Notes: generated from the sequence alone by a model not told the origin. Shown: positions 21,607 to 33,070, numbered from the stretch's first letter. The stretch: 64,000 bases of DNA from Craterostigma plantagineum (GCA_027422505.1 JAPQWV010000005.1:10235501-10299500), one strand, 5' to 3'. Translations and numbers: made by a program.

Positions 21607-23508
21607 TGATAAATTAGGATTTGACGTAGTTTTTATACTCGTAAATGTGCATTTTCTATGTTTAAATACCCTCAAATGTCACATTTCTTATTTCATAGAC
21701 GTCGGGGCAAATTGGAGCAGAAAAGGAAAAATTCGGATATGGAAAGACCCGAGTCCTCATGCTTGAAAAGACACATCACATACATGCAAGTCAACGCCAT
21801 CTAAGAGCAACCTCAGTGATTAATCAAAAGCAATTGTTGAAGCCAATGATTGAAGTAATGATTACATTATTGCTTTCATTTCACGTGCTTGCTTGCAAAA
21901 GGAGATTCAATCAATATTAAAGAACGAAGGATGAAAGTGACCACGTGAATTGCGGCTGCATTCAAATTAGACGTGGGTAATGGGCCGGGTCAACCCAGAC
22001 CCGGCCCAAAACCGGCCCACGAAACCGGTCCAGAACCGGAACCGGTACAACCGGTTCTGGAACCGGTAACCGGCCCAATAGTCGTGGATTGGGCCGGTTC
22101 TGGGAATCCGGAACCGTGGATTACCGGTTCCGGTTCCCGGTTCCGCCCAATGGTTCCGGTTCCGGGCCGGAACCGGAACCGGCCCGTTGGGCCAACATTA
22201 ATTTTTTTTTTTTAAATTTGAAAATACTGAAAAATATAAAAAAAATTAAATGGGCCGGTTCTGGTTCCGGAACCGGAACCGGCCCATTACAGACCCGGGG
22301 TTCTAAATAATGGTTCTGGTCCGGTCCGGGGAAAATGGTCCCGGAACCGGAACCGGAACCGGTACTGTTCCGGGACCGGTAGAACCGGAACCGGTAGAAC
22401 CGGCCCGGAACCGGCCCGACCCAATTCATTACCCTGGTTTAATTCAAATTCATAGATGGAAACAATTAACAGCCCAAGTTAGGCCCATTATTCTAAGTCG
22501 GCTATGAGGGTTTGTCTTCTGTTTAAAACCGAGGAATACACCAAAGAGAGGACGGAGAGGAAGCTGAGACAGCGAAGGAAAGAGGCTTCGACGGCTGAAA
22601 TAAAAGAAGATTATCTACGGCTGCGAGGATTTTCGACGGCTAGAAGCGAGACGAGCCGAGCACCGAAAAGGGCGAATTTCTTACCTTATAATATATTGTT
22701 TGCGACAATGCTTTCTTCTGATTCTTTGTCGTTTTCGTATATTAATATGCTAGGCTAATTTCTTTTGTGATTGAGGCTGTGTGAGGCCGGATTATGACTA
22801 CGTATTAATGCAATTATTATTTTATTTAATCATATGATTGGAGTTACGTATTCTTTGTTTGTGCTTCATAGGCGTACGTGTGATTGGCCTCCATACGTGT
22901 GATTGGCCTCCATACGTATGATTATTGATTGGTTTATGAGACGGACTAAGTGATTAGACCGATTAGAACAAAACATTGAATACCACTACGTAAAACCGAC
23001 CAGAGATGGAATTCGGTTTCGTATGTGTGGTTTCCGATACTTTAGGCACCAAAAGCGTCTAAACTCGGGAATTTCATAAAGATCGAATGCACGTGTAGGA
23101 ACTAAAGTCATATAGACATATAGTTTGATTCTCTATTTACGTAGGGTTGCTAATGCAGGACAAATGAGTAGCACATATATCAGAAAATTCTACCTTGACT
23201 ATAATTCATATTGATTAGATAAATTAGATTGCGTGAAGACGTAGGAATAATTCGTGTTGAGCATGTGTCTTGATCACGTCGTCATCAACTGCTTTATCCG
23301 CATCTATTTTATTTGCGATTATTTTATTATTTGCGTCTTTTATCTCTTTTAATCAAATCATTAAAACTATAAAAATTCTCTTAGTCTAAATTAGAATTAG
23401 AAATATTATCTTAGAATTAGTCGAGCTGTCTTCGTGGATCGATACTCGGACTTCGTCTGTTTTACTACTTGCACGACCTAATACACTTGCTAGTATTTGA
23501 GCGTGTCA
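21607..23508 (+). repeat. 3' LTR of Athila-like element 1, with inserted MITE
   Basis: Matches the 5' LTR throughout, apart from a 482-bp insertion at 21969-22450 (MITE plus duplicated target) and small changes. It ends GAGCGTGTCA. Confidence 0.9.
21969..22441. mobile_element. hAT-type MITE rich in CCGGTTCCGG words, inside the LTR
   Basis: Absent from the 5' LTR at the matching point and flanked by ATTCAAATT on both sides (21960-21968 and 22442-22450), an 8-9 bp target duplication as hAT elements make. Near its ends it has the inverted words GGGTAATG (21975-21982) and CATTACCC (22427-22434). The body is packed with GGAACCGG and CCGGTTCC units on both sides of an AT-rich middle. The reading frames across it are repeat artefacts. 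Confidence 0.8.
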
Positions 23509-23513
23509 GTTCT

Positions 23514-24753
23514 TATCTGATTCATGGGAGGCACATAGCAACATCCGTGGAAGCTTCGCTGATAATGCCGTTTTCTTTCTTAATTATTCTTCAAAGACGG
23601 TATTTAATAGTAGCTTACCATACATAAATCATCAGACTATGCAACTTTTCTAATTTGTTCGTCATCCGAAAAAAATGTTATGTAATTGAGGGTATAAACG
23701 TACTTTTATCAAATACCCACTTATTAAACCCATATTTATCCAAACATATACACATCATTTAAACCCATTAACTAAACACACATTTTATTTATACCCATTA
23801 ATTTGTTTTATATAAACTCATACGTATTTAAAACCCTCCTAAATATAAACATACGAACCAAACGACCACTATGAAATCACAATGGATTTGGTTTTCGAAT
23901 CCTTTGAATGTGTCATGATAGATATTATTTGACTCATTATTTGCATCATGACTACTACGTCAAACGAGTATGTTACGCAAAATTAGTTTTAGTGTGAATA
24001 AATAACAATTATTATTTTATTCGTTAGTATATAATTTTGTTCTTACGCGTTTGAAGAAGTCGTGCCATGATGGAAATATATCTGGACGTGGGTCGTTTAT
24101 GTTTGACCTAGTAAAGGAAGTTTCTAGGAAAAATTACAGTTAGATCCCTAGAAATTAAGCAATTATAGATTAAGCTCTGAATGATACTGTAGTGACAGAT
24201 TAGTCCCTGAACAGTTATATGGCCATAAGTTAGTCCCTGAACAGTTTTAGAATTATAGATTAGTCATAAATTTTAAGAGAACTACATAGGGACCCCTGAA
24301 CTATTTAAATTATATTATTTCGCTGCTTATAAATTATATCTCTATTATGTATGATTTGCTAGTCACTAAAGTGGCCAAATTAGTAAGGTTTCGAGATATA
24401 ATTAATACTCAATTACTCGTGATTAATAGATGCTATTAATGCAATAACTTAACGAAAATCTCACGAGTATAAGATGTTCATTAGCAAATAAAATATAAAT
24501 TACCGCCCAAAGGATGATCGCTATTTTATCGCTAATAACGTAAAGCTGGTATGTTTTATTCGATATGTTAAGTGCGTCCAAAGACGCCTAGGTGTCAAAA
24601 TTACAAAATTTACCAAATTAAATATCTAGTTATTTATGCATCAAATTATTTTGTGTGTTGTTGGATCACCCAAAGGAGAACTTCAATGCGCATTTACGAT
24701 ATCTGAATCTATATTACAATTTTATTTTCTCAAAGCACTAATAATGAGCATTA
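23514..24753 (+). other. Copia leader continued
   Basis: AT-rich non-coding DNA before gag. It includes the second half of the possible MITE (23690-23870) and a short repeat of GATTAGTCCCTGAACAGT-like words at 24140-24260. No gene recognised. Confidence 0.4.
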
Positions 24754-25805
24754 TTGTATCTATTTGCAACTTTCGCTCATGTCTCTCTTAATTCGCAGGC
24801 CTCATCAGTTGTCAAATTCAACGTGCTGAATCATAATGATTGGTCTGAACAGGTTCAGTTTCACCTAGGTGTTATGAACCTAGATTCGGCATTACAGTAT
24901 CCTAAGCCCGATGATATTACTGATGACAGCGCTGATGATCAAAGAGCTTTCCATGATGACTGGAAAAGATCGAACAGATTAAGTCTTATGTTTCTGTGAA
25001 TGTCTGTATTGGAGAGCATTAAATCAACAATTCCAAAAACTGAAAGTGCTAAGGAATTTATGGAATCTGTCCAAAGTATGGCCCACTCTGACACTGCTGA
25101 TAAGTCTAGAGCTGTGACACTAATGGGTACGGTGACCACAATGAAATTTGAGGGTCACGTACAATGCATGAGCACGTTACTGAAATGATCAACTTAGCGG
25201 CAAAACTCGGATCCATGGGAATGAAAGTGGAAGAGAGTTTTCTTGTGACGTTCATTATGAACTCCTTACCTCTTCAGTACGGTCCATTCGGAATTAACTA
25301 TAACACATTTAAGGATAAATGGAATGTGACAGAACTGCAGACTTTACTTATTCAAGAGGAGGCGAGGTTGAACAAACAGGGAGCTCATTCTGTTATCTCA
25401 TTGGACGTCAAGGAGCTGGCAAGAAAACTGGAAAGCCGAAGGAAAAGGGACAGAGACCATTGAAAGTTAATGCGTCTTCTTCGAGAGTCCACAAGAAGGA
25501 ACTAAAGAGTAGTGAATGTGGGTTCTATGGAAAATCAGGACACCATAAGAACGATTGCCTGAAACGCAAGGTATGGTTCGAAAGAAAAGGTACGCTTAAT
25601 TCTTTCGTATGTTTCGAATCAAACTTAATTGAAGTTCCTCGTAATACTTGGTGGATTGATTCTGGAAGTACTATTCACATTACTAATACGATGCAGGGAT
25701 TCCTTACGACCCAAATCTTAAGCCCAAATGAAAGATTTGTGCACATAGGGAATCGAGTCAAGGCATCAGTTGAAGCAATCGGAACTTATCGTTTAATGGT
25801 TCGAC
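24754..25805 (+). pseudogene. Copia gag and protease, broken
   Basis: Gag reads FNVLNHNDWSEQVQFHLGVM and so on, but is cut by a TGA at 24997-24999 where the family has arginine, and by a frameshift near 25160. The next frames give EHVTEMINLAAKLGSMGMKV and NSLPLQYGPFGINYNTFKDK. The zinc knuckle CGFYGKSGHHKNDC has Tyr in place of its second Cys. Protease follows with WWIDSGSTIHI as the catalytic site. The frame leaves known protein just after VEAIGTYRLMV, where the rest of protease and the whole integrase have been deleted. Confidence 0.8.
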
Positions 25806-27319
25806 GCCATGAAAGACGAATTAAAATCAATGCAACATAATGACGTCTGGGATCTCGTTGAATTGCCTGAAGGTTGTATAAGAGTTGGGAGTAAATGGGT
25901 CTTTAAGACCAAACTTGACTCTAATGGCAATATAACGACATAAAGCTAGACTTGTTGCGAAGGGATTTACCCAGAAAGACGGTGTTGATTATAAAGAGAC
26001 CTTTCCACCTGTTTCAAAGAATGACTCGTTTAGAATTATCATGGCATTGGTAGCTCATTATGACTTAGAGCTTCATCAAATGGATGTGAAAACGGAGTTC
26101 CTTAGTGGAGATTAAGAGGAGGAAGTTTATATGGACCAACCTGAAGGTTTCGCTATTAAAGGAAAAGAACGTATGGTGTGTAAACTTAAGAAGTCGATAT
26201 ACAGACTGAAACAAGCTTCGCGGCAATGGTGCTTGAAATTTAATGATACCATTACCTCGTTCGGATTTAATGAAAACATCGTTGATCGATGTATATATCT
26301 GAAAATCAGTGGGAGCAAGTATATAATCTTAATTATGGATGTTGACGACATTTTGCTCGCTAGTAATGACTTATGCTTACTACATGAGACTACAAGTTTC
26401 CTATCTAAGAACTTCGAAATGAAAGATATGGGTGAGGCATCCTTTGTGATAGGTATTGAAATATACCGTGAGAGGTCACATGGATTGTTGGGATTGTCTC
26501 AGAAAGCATATATTAATAAGGTTCTTGAAAGATTTAATATGGACAAGTGCTCATCAAGTGTTGCACCAAGTCAGAAAGGGGACAAATTCAGCCTTATGCA
26601 ATGTCCAAAGAATGAATTAGAGCGTAAGGAAATGGAACGGATTCCTTATGCATCTGTCGTTGGCAATCTAATGTATGCTCAAATGTGTACTAGACCCGAC
26701 ATTAGTTTCGCTGTCGGAATGTTGGGCAGATATCAAAGTAACCCAGGAATGGATCATTGGAAAGCTGCAAAGAAAGTCTTAAGGTATCTGCAAGGAACAG
26801 AAGATCATATGCTCACTTACAGAAGATCAAACCTCTTGGAAGTTATCGGCTATTCAGATTCAGATTATGCTGGATGTGTTGATACAAGAAAGTCAACATT
26901 CGGCTATTTGTTCCTATTAGCTGGGGGAGAAATTTCAGGGAAAAGTTCAAAGCAGTCTGTTATTGCTGTATCAACAATGGAAGCTAAATTTGTAGCATGC
27001 TTTGAGGCTACAATTCAAGGATTATGGCTGTGGACTTTTATTTCTGCTCTTGGCACAGTACAGTATAGCCAGGCCGCTTATAATTTATTGTGACAATTCC
27101 GCAGCAGTGTTCTTCTCTAAAAACGACAAGTACTCAAAGGGTGCTAAGCATATGGAGCTTAAATAATTTGCCGTTAAAGAAGAAGTTCAGAAACAACGAG
27201 TGTCAATCGAGCACATCAGCACCAAGCTTATGATTGCAGATCCACTGACGAAAGGATTACCACCAAAATTATTTGATGAATATGTTGAGAGGATGGGCAT
27301 TATGAAAGTCCCTAATTGA
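25806..27319 (+). pseudogene. Copia reverse transcriptase and RNase H, broken
   Basis: Starts at DELKSMQHNDVWDLVELPEG, directly after the protease remnant. The RT parts include ARLVAKGFTQKDGVDYKETF, HQMDVKTEFLSGD (then a TAA), SIYRLKQASRQW, and the active-site segment LIMDVDDILLAS, where the Tyr of the usual YVDD box is Asp. RNase H has GYSDSDYAGCVDTRKSTFGY, and the frame ends RMGIMKVPN. Other damage is a 2-base deletion near 25930 and a TAA in HMELK-FAVKEE near 27165. It cannot make active polymerase. Confidence 0.85.
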
Positions 27320-27574
27320 TGTTATGGTGGTTTTATGTTTCTTATTTATGACTTTATGTATTTGACACTCTGAGCTCAATATTATGTTTCTGATAATTAA
27401 TGCATCATGTTTTTAATTATCGATTGTATATACACATTAAAGAATTAACGCAACAAGATGAGTCTGTACCAAAGACAATAATGTGGACCATTACGGTATA
27501 TCTCAATAAGATCATGTTGAGTGTAGAGCTGATACTGTGATACATGGAAGGGACTGTGTCGTTACAATGGCATA
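27320..27574 (+). other. Copia 3' non-coding region up to nested insertion
   Basis: AT-rich, no gene. It ends with GCATA (27570-27574), the left target duplication of Athila-like element 2. The Copia sequence resumes at 38434. Confidence 0.5.
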
Positions 27575-27760
27575 TGATAAACGTATTTCAATGCGTTTAT
27601 CGTAGTATTTAATTGGGATATAATAGAGCTCTAGCAACCATTTTATGCGTTTATTCGCCATATTTACACTTATCTTGATATTGAAGGAGCTTAGGACGGG
27701 TTTTGGGCGAAAAGGAGCGAAAACGAGGCAAAACGGCACGAAGATGACGAACACTGCCAG

Positions 27761-28042
27761 GTGTCACGGCCGTGACACCTTGTGCACGTGGCCATGACAT
27801 CAACCAGAGACCGAAAGCTAAACAAGTCACGGCCGTGATGTCTCGTGCACCAGGCCGTGACAATAGGCAGTGCTCAACGAGACCATACCTTAAGATCGCC
27901 ACGACCGTGACCGTCGACAGAGAGTTGGACCGAAGTTCGTCACGGCCGTGACATCCAATGCAAGTGGCCGTGACGCATGGCAGTAAGCAAAGCGAGTCGA
28001 GTCGGTGATGGTCACGGCCGTGACGGCCCATGTCCCAGGCCG
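27761..28042 (+). promoter_or_regulatory. Palindrome array upstream of the Athila 2 TATA box
   Basis: Full palindromes: GTGTCACGGCCGTGACAC at 27761-27778, TCACGGCCGTGA from 27827, GTCACGGCCGTGAC at 27939-27952 and at 28011-28024, plus a one-base variant near 27898. Each is followed 12-20 bp later by a half site (GGCCGTGAC or close). The array ends about 40 bp before TATAAAAG. It looks like a set of binding sites for a dimeric factor, though this is inference. The 3' LTR repeats it at 37160-37445. Confidence 0.6.
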
Positions 28043-28061
28043 TGACCGTTACGAAAATCTG

Positions 28062-28069
28062 TATAAAAG
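28062..28069 (+). promoter_or_regulatory. TATA box of Athila-like element 2 LTR
   Basis: TATAAAAG directly downstream of the palindrome array, repeated at 37462-37469 in the 3' LTR. Confidence 0.55.
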
Positions 28070-29038
28070 CCAGAATTCGACTCAGAAAGAGGGAACACTT
28101 ACCAGATATCAACCCTAAACACTTAGAGACGAAATAGAGACGCCAAGAACGGAGAATTCCACCCGAGAAGCGCAAGAGACGGATCAACGACGCAATCACG
28201 TCGAATTGAACGAGGAACGAAGATTCATCCACGCTACCGTCCCTGATCATCAGTACATCAAGATCATGAGTCTCCCTTCCCCGTTTTCTATTTCCTTCGT
28301 TGTTTTCCCGTCAATTATGAGTAGCTAATTCCCCTTTGTGTTTGGGATTATATGAACGGTAGGTTAATTCGTATCTAAGACATATGTCTATCGTGACTCG
28401 TGCGTTTTGATTATTTATCGTTCTATGAAATTGTTTCTTCGCTTTAATATGTCTATGTGTTAAAGTGAATGTATGGAAAATCGTTTAGGGCGACAGCTAA
28501 ACAACGATTAGGCCGTTTGTAGATGATAGGATTCGGGTATAGGGCGAAAGCAAATACTCGATCCTCGCCGTTAGTAATTGTTAAATCTTAGATCCCCGCG
28601 AGCGTCTAGGGTGACAGCAAATTCGCGAGCGGGTGGGAAATTACTGCGATCTAGTCTTAACCACGTAGGAACGATATTTCATTGTCTTAGGCGATAATAC
28701 CTAGCGGGATGCAAATCCCAGGCACATCTCTATTATCTGAAAGCTCTCTTATCAGTTTAGGCGTGTTATTTGAATTTCTAGTTGATTTAGGGGTGATCTG
28801 TTAGGATAATCCGTAAAATAATCTACGCACTTTATTTAGGCTAAATATTGAGTCGATAGGCTAATACTAGTAATCAGTTTATTCCTTGTGTTCGATAATC
28901 GTTTACTCACTTTACTGCACTAAAAATGATAGGTCCACTGCCTATCGCACGTCAGCGATAGAAATTAAGTATTCGTTTTATTTTATCACTTGTCGCACTT
29001 GCAATTTATATTAGCACACCACGTGTCGATCAAGTTTT

Positions 29039-29056
29039 TGGCGCCGTTGCCGGGGA
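29039..29056 (+). promoter_or_regulatory. Primer binding site of Athila-like element 2
   Basis: TGGCGCCGTTGCCGGGGA, tRNA-Asp type, six bases after the LTR. Confidence 0.85.
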
Positions 29057-29244
29057 ATAGATTGATATTAGGAACACCATAGTTCGGTACTTTAGCCACT
29101 TCATTTGACGTTTTTCTTAGTTTTTCGTTAGTTGCGTTATTTGTGTTTTCTACAATATTTTCAGTTTCTTGGTTTCTTCGATGTGTTTATTTGTTTCTTT
29201 GCTAATTTTTATTTTCGTGTATTGAATGTACAATTCAACGGTGA

Positions 29245-30392
29245 ATGACCCGAAGCCATCCATCGGGCCCCATCGTTGACGCAGATCCAGATTTCGAGCG
29301 AAAGTTACAAAGGCAATGCAAGTACGATACCGAAGGAGCGACTACTAGCTCTAAAGAACCGTTAGTCAACTACTTAGAGGACATCTCTCAGGAATCAACC
29401 CAAAATTCTCGCGTAGAGGCATCCGTAGATAGCCCTGATACAGAAGTGAGAATGGCGGACCATAGAGTACCTGTCCACAATATTCCAGAGGAGGAGCAGT
29501 TGCTGCAAGATCTGCTCAAGAACGCCGCACTAGGCGGTACAGAATCGCGATCGTTATTCCGCCGATTGAGAACAATAATTTCGAACTGAAGGACTCTTGG
29601 CTTCAGATGATCTTCCGGACGCCCAGTTTTAGGGAAACCCAGACGACAATCCATATTCACGGGGGATGCGATTAAATTGATGTTGTTCCCCTGTTCGCTG
29701 AAATTCAGAGCGAAGGACTGGCTGGAGATGTTGCCACCTCGCTCAATCACTACATGGGAGGAGCTGCGTGCCGCATTCATCGACCACTACTTCCCGTTAT
29801 CAAAGGTACTAAGGTTGAGGACAGAGATATCCCTTTTCCACCAGAAGGACACGGAAAGTCTTTACGAGGTGTGGGAGCGATCAAGGCGCTACTGAATAAG
29901 TGTCCCCAGCACGGAATGTCGAAAGATGCCCAGATCAACCGATTCCACGAGGGGCTCAACGATCAGACTGTCCACATGTTAGACGGAGCCGTAGGAGGAG
30001 GGCTCGTAAAGCTCAATGCGACCGACGCTTGGAAACTGATCGAGGACTATTCAAGGAACAGCTTCATGAGGGGCAATACGAGGATGAAGACGCCAGGCGT
30101 GTTCGGAGTGAGCGAGGAGACGGCCACTAATGCCAAATTCGAGGCGCTCCAGCAACAAATCGCGGCGACGAACTCTCAATTGCAGACAGTTATTGGCGCC
30201 CTACTCCCAAAATCCGGGCAGACTCAGCCCGTGAACGCCGTGACGACCACCGCGCCGACGCAGCATACGCCGTACATACCGCTGTGTGGAATTTGTGGCG
30301 CAGGCCACGAAACCTCAGAATGCCAACTTGGGCAGCCGTTGGAACACGTAGATTACATGGGAAATTACCAAGGCGGCCAACGGAGTTACTAG
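29245..30392 (+). pseudogene. gag: Athila-type gag, frameshifted
   Basis: The first frame (MTRSHPSGPIVDADPDFERK) stops at 29589. The capsid-like core appears in another frame, with LMLFPCSLKFRAKDWLEMLP, SITTWEELRAAFIDHYFPLS and LYEVWER. After a frameshift near 29890 a third frame continues with ALLNKCPQHGMSKDAQINRF and NDQTVHMLDGAVGGGLVKLN to a zinc-knuckle-like CGICGAGHETSEC near 30290. It ends at a TAG where the family continues. Confidence 0.8.
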
Positions 30393-30700
30393 CCTCGAGC
30401 GCATCCCAACTTGGCGTACGGGAATCAGAACCACCAGGGGCAAGGACCGCCGGGATTTCAGCCTAGACCATCCGATTTCCAGAACGGGGCACCACGATAG
30501 TATCAAAACGCACCGCGGGTGGATCTGACGATATGAGGGAGATGAAGGACATGATGAAGACGTTCCTCACAAATTTCAACAACACCACCGTAGCTCACGA
30601 GAGTAGAATGACGAAGATGGAGGAGTATATGGAGGCGAACGACATACGTGCCCAGAACACGGACGCCTCCCTCAAGAAGTTGTAGCAACAGGTTGGCCAG

Positions 30701-32014
30701 ATGGCGAAGCAATTGGCGGGGCGTACTCAGGGATCGCTCCCAAGGTACACCGAGCCGAATCCAAAGGAGTACTGCAAGGCTGTGACCCTGAGGAATGGAC
30801 AAGAACTGCAAGAAGTGCCCGCCAAGAAGAAGGCGAAGGAGAGCGCCAACTTCGATAGCCACGACGAGCCCGAAATGGAGGAAATCAGAGGCGACGATGT
30901 CGAGAAGGCCGAAGCTGAGAAGGAGAAGGTCGAGCCCGAAAAGGAAAAGGCGAAGGAGATCGAGCGGCCACCGGTGAAGCCATACCAGCCGAAGATTCCC
31001 TACCCGGTTCGACTGAAGAAGGATAAGGATGAGGCGCAGTTTGGTAAATTTATGACTATGTGTAAGGAATTACATATTAACTTACCCTTTGTTGAAGCTA
31101 TTACGCAGATGCCCAGCTTCGCCAAGTTCCTGAAGGACCTGCTGACGAACAGAAGGAAGCTCGAACATGTCTCCACCGTATGCCTGCGAGGAGAGTGTTC
31201 GTCTATACTCCAAAGCAAGATCCCGAAGAAGCTTAAGGACCCAGGGAGTTTTACTATTCCCTGTCTTATAGGAGATTTAGTGATTGAGCGTGCGTTAGCT
31301 GATCTAGGCGCTAGTATTATTCTTATGCTATATTCTATGTTTAAGCGTTTAGGACTAGGTGAACCACAACCCACTAGGATGAGCCTCCAATTAGCTGATA
31401 GATCATTAAAGTATCCTCGAGGCGTTATCGACGATGTCCTAGTCAAGGTCGATAAGTTTGTGATCCCTGTCGATTTCGTTATTTTAGATATGGAGGAAGA
31501 TGAAAATGTTCCCTTGATTTTAGGCAGACTGTTCTTAGCTACGGGAGAGACCATGATAGATGTTAGGAATGAGACATTAACTTTGACGGTAGATGGAGAA
31601 AAAGTCACCTTTAATATGGCCGACTCGATGAAAAAGAGTAACGAGCAAGATGATAAATGCTATTTTTTAGACGTCTTTGAGCACGATTTCCTCTTTTCCG
31701 TGCAAGGTCTGTCACAGGTCGGCGAGCAGGATATGCACACGATTATGGCAATCGATGAGTGTGGGGAGGAGGTCGACGAGCCCATAATAGCCATCGAGGA
31801 GAGCAGCGAAGAGGACAAGGAAAATAGCTCGGTCGAGGAGCCACCAGTTCTTGAGTTGAAGCATCTGCCCGACCACCTCGAGTATGCGTTCCTTGGCAGC
31901 AACGGAGGGCTACCAGTCATCATCTTATCGAGCCTCGACGACGGACAGAAGGGGCAGCTCTTGGACGTGTTGAAGCGCACAAGAAGGCCTTGGCGTGGAA
32001 GATATCCGACATAA
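30701..32014 (+). CDS. Athila-type protease region
   Basis: 437 open codons. A charged Lys/Glu-rich linker ([15 protein letters not shown]..., [16 protein letters not shown]) leads to [20 protein letters not shown] and the protease with DLGASIILM as active site, [20 protein letters not shown] and [18 protein letters not shown]. The tail carries an acidic stretch. It is collinear with the protease of Athila-like element 1, but the linker and tail differ. It passes into the RT remnant after a frame change near 31990. The start is uncertain, because the frame is the downstream part of a Gag-Pol reading. Confidence 0.75.
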   Translation: MAKQLAGRTQGSLPRYTEPNPKEYCKAVTLRNGQELQEVPAKKKAKESANFDSHDEPEMEEIRGDDVEKAEAEKEKVEPEKEKAKEIERPPVKPYQPKIPYPVRLKKDKDEAQFGKFMTMCKELHINLPFVEAITQMPSFAKFLKDLLTNRRKLEHVSTVCLRGECSSILQSKIPKKLKDPGSFTIPCLIGDLVIERALADLGASIILMLYSMFKRLGLGEPQPTRMSLQLADRSLKYPRGVIDDVLVKVDKFVIPVDFVILDMEEDENVPLILGRLFLATGETMIDVRNETLTLTVDGEKVTFNMADSMKKSNEQDDKCYFLDVFEHDFLFSVQGLSQVGEQDMHTIMAIDECGEEVDEPIIAIEESSEEDKENSSVEEPPVLELKHLPDHLEYAFLGSNGGLPVIILSSLDDGQKGQLLDVLKRTRRPWRGRYPT

Positions 32015-32698
32015 GGGGTATTAACCCGAGCTACTGCACGCATAAGATCCTCATGGAGGACGATTTCAAGCCGGTCGCTCAACGCCAAAGGCACCTCAAT
32101 CCCAATATGAAGGACGTCGTCAAGAAGAAGGTGATCAAATTGCTAGACGCGGGGATGATCTATCCCATTTCAGACAGCGTGTGGTTCAGCCCGGTCCAGG
32201 TGGTCCCAAAGAAGGGAGGCACTACACCGTATAGACTAGTCTACGGGAAGGCGTGCCACCTCCCAGAAGAAATCGAACATAAGGCCTATTGGGCAATTAA
32301 GTACTTGAATTTTGATTTGGGAGACACCGGCGGAAAGCGGCAACTCCAAATTAACGAGTTAGACGAGTGGCGTTTATCGGCTTACGATAACGCCCGCATG
32401 TATAAAGAGCGCTCGAAAGCCTACCATGATAAGAAGATTAGGTAAAGACGAGAGTTTCGAGAAGAGGACCAAGTCCTCCTATTTAACTCTCGACTTAGGC
32501 TTTTTCCTGGCAAACTTAGATCACGTTGGTCGGGACCGTTCACTGTTACCCGTGTTTTCCCTTACGGTACTGTCGAGATTTCAGGTATGGAGCAGGGTAC
32601 TTTCAAGGTGAACGGCCACAGGTTGAAGCACTATCACGCAGGCGAGGAAGACGTGAGCGAAAAGAAAGTGCTATACCTGGACTTCCAGCCTTTCTGAG
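31990..32698 (+). pseudogene. RT/integrase deletion fusion
   Basis: The N-terminal edge of Athila reverse transcriptase ([60 protein letters not shown]) is joined in frame, at about 32217-32224, to the C-terminal part of integrase ([54 protein letters not shown]). All RT catalytic motifs, RNase H and the integrase DDE core are missing. After the TAA at 32443 the same protein is still readable in another frame (SRLRLFPGKLRSRWSGPF, HRLKHYHAGEE). Confidence 0.85.
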
Positions 32699-32734
32699 CG
32701 AACGAAAAGACGTCCGGCTAAAGACGGTAAAGTA

Positions 32735-32759
32735 AGCGCTTCTTGGGAGGCAACCCAGG
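32735..32759 (+). promoter_or_regulatory. Shared post-pol hairpin word, copy 2
   Basis: GCGCTTCTTGGGAGGCAACC with a stem CTTGGG/CCCAGG (one G-U pair). It lies just after the end of the integrase remnant. See the copy at 19901. Confidence 0.4.
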
Positions 32760-32829
32760 TATTTTCGTTTATGTTTTAGACACAAAAAAAAGTCGATCAC
32801 GGCCTAGTCCTTACGTGCCTTGTCCGGCA

Positions 32830-33070
32830 CAATGTCCCTTGTCACGGCAAACAGCTTAATCCATCACGTCCGTGACGTAGCCCAGAGGCACTCACTGCCT
32901 CATGTCACGGCCAGACGCTAAGCTTCACGGCCGTGACAATCACGGGCCTTAAAAAAAAGTACTGTTCTTTGTCACGACCAGAAGCTTAGCTTCTGGCCGT
33001 GACCTATACCAGTGGCACTCTCTGCCGCTTGTCACGGCCAGAAGCCTAAGCTTCACGGCCGTCACACATA
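32830..33070 (+). repeat. Internal palindrome cluster related to the LTR array
   Basis: Repeats of GTCACGGCC and CACGGCCGTGAC, as in the U3 array, now combined with AGAAGCTTAGCTTCT. The clearest is a 33-bp inverted repeat at 32971-33003 whose 16-bp arms differ at one base around a single central T. It lies between pol and the env-position frame. Confidence 0.6.

Larger units (their letters stand above)
15784..23508 (+). mobile_element. Athila-like element 1, gag-protease only
   Basis: LTRs of 1436 and 1902 bp enclose 4.4 kb with gag and protease but no reverse transcriptase, RNase H, integrase or env-like region. The flanks GATCT (15779-15783) and GTTCT (23509-23513) match in four of five bases and are the likely target duplication. 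The tRNA-Asp-type primer site, the DLGAS protease and the long 3' non-coding region fit the Athila lineage. It is non-autonomous and nested inside the Copia leader. Confidence 0.85.
27575..29032 (+). repeat. 5' LTR of Athila-like element 2
   Basis: Begins TGATAAACGTATTTC and ends GTGTCGATCA. U3 carries an array of GTCACGGCCGTGAC palindromes (27761-28024) followed by a TATA box. A minus-strand frame across the array exists only because the palindromes lack stops. Confidence 0.9.

Noticed and set aside
21973..22429. Pro/Gly-rich frames on both strands
   Set aside because: Artefact of the GGAACCGG repeats of the MITE.
27651..28250. 199-codon minus-strand frame across the Athila 2 LTR
   Set aside because: It reads through the CACGGCCGTG palindrome array, which lacks stops by composition. 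It is a U3 region, not a gene.
31000..31608. 202-codon minus-strand frame
   Set aside because: It lies exactly opposite the protease domain and is its antisense shadow.
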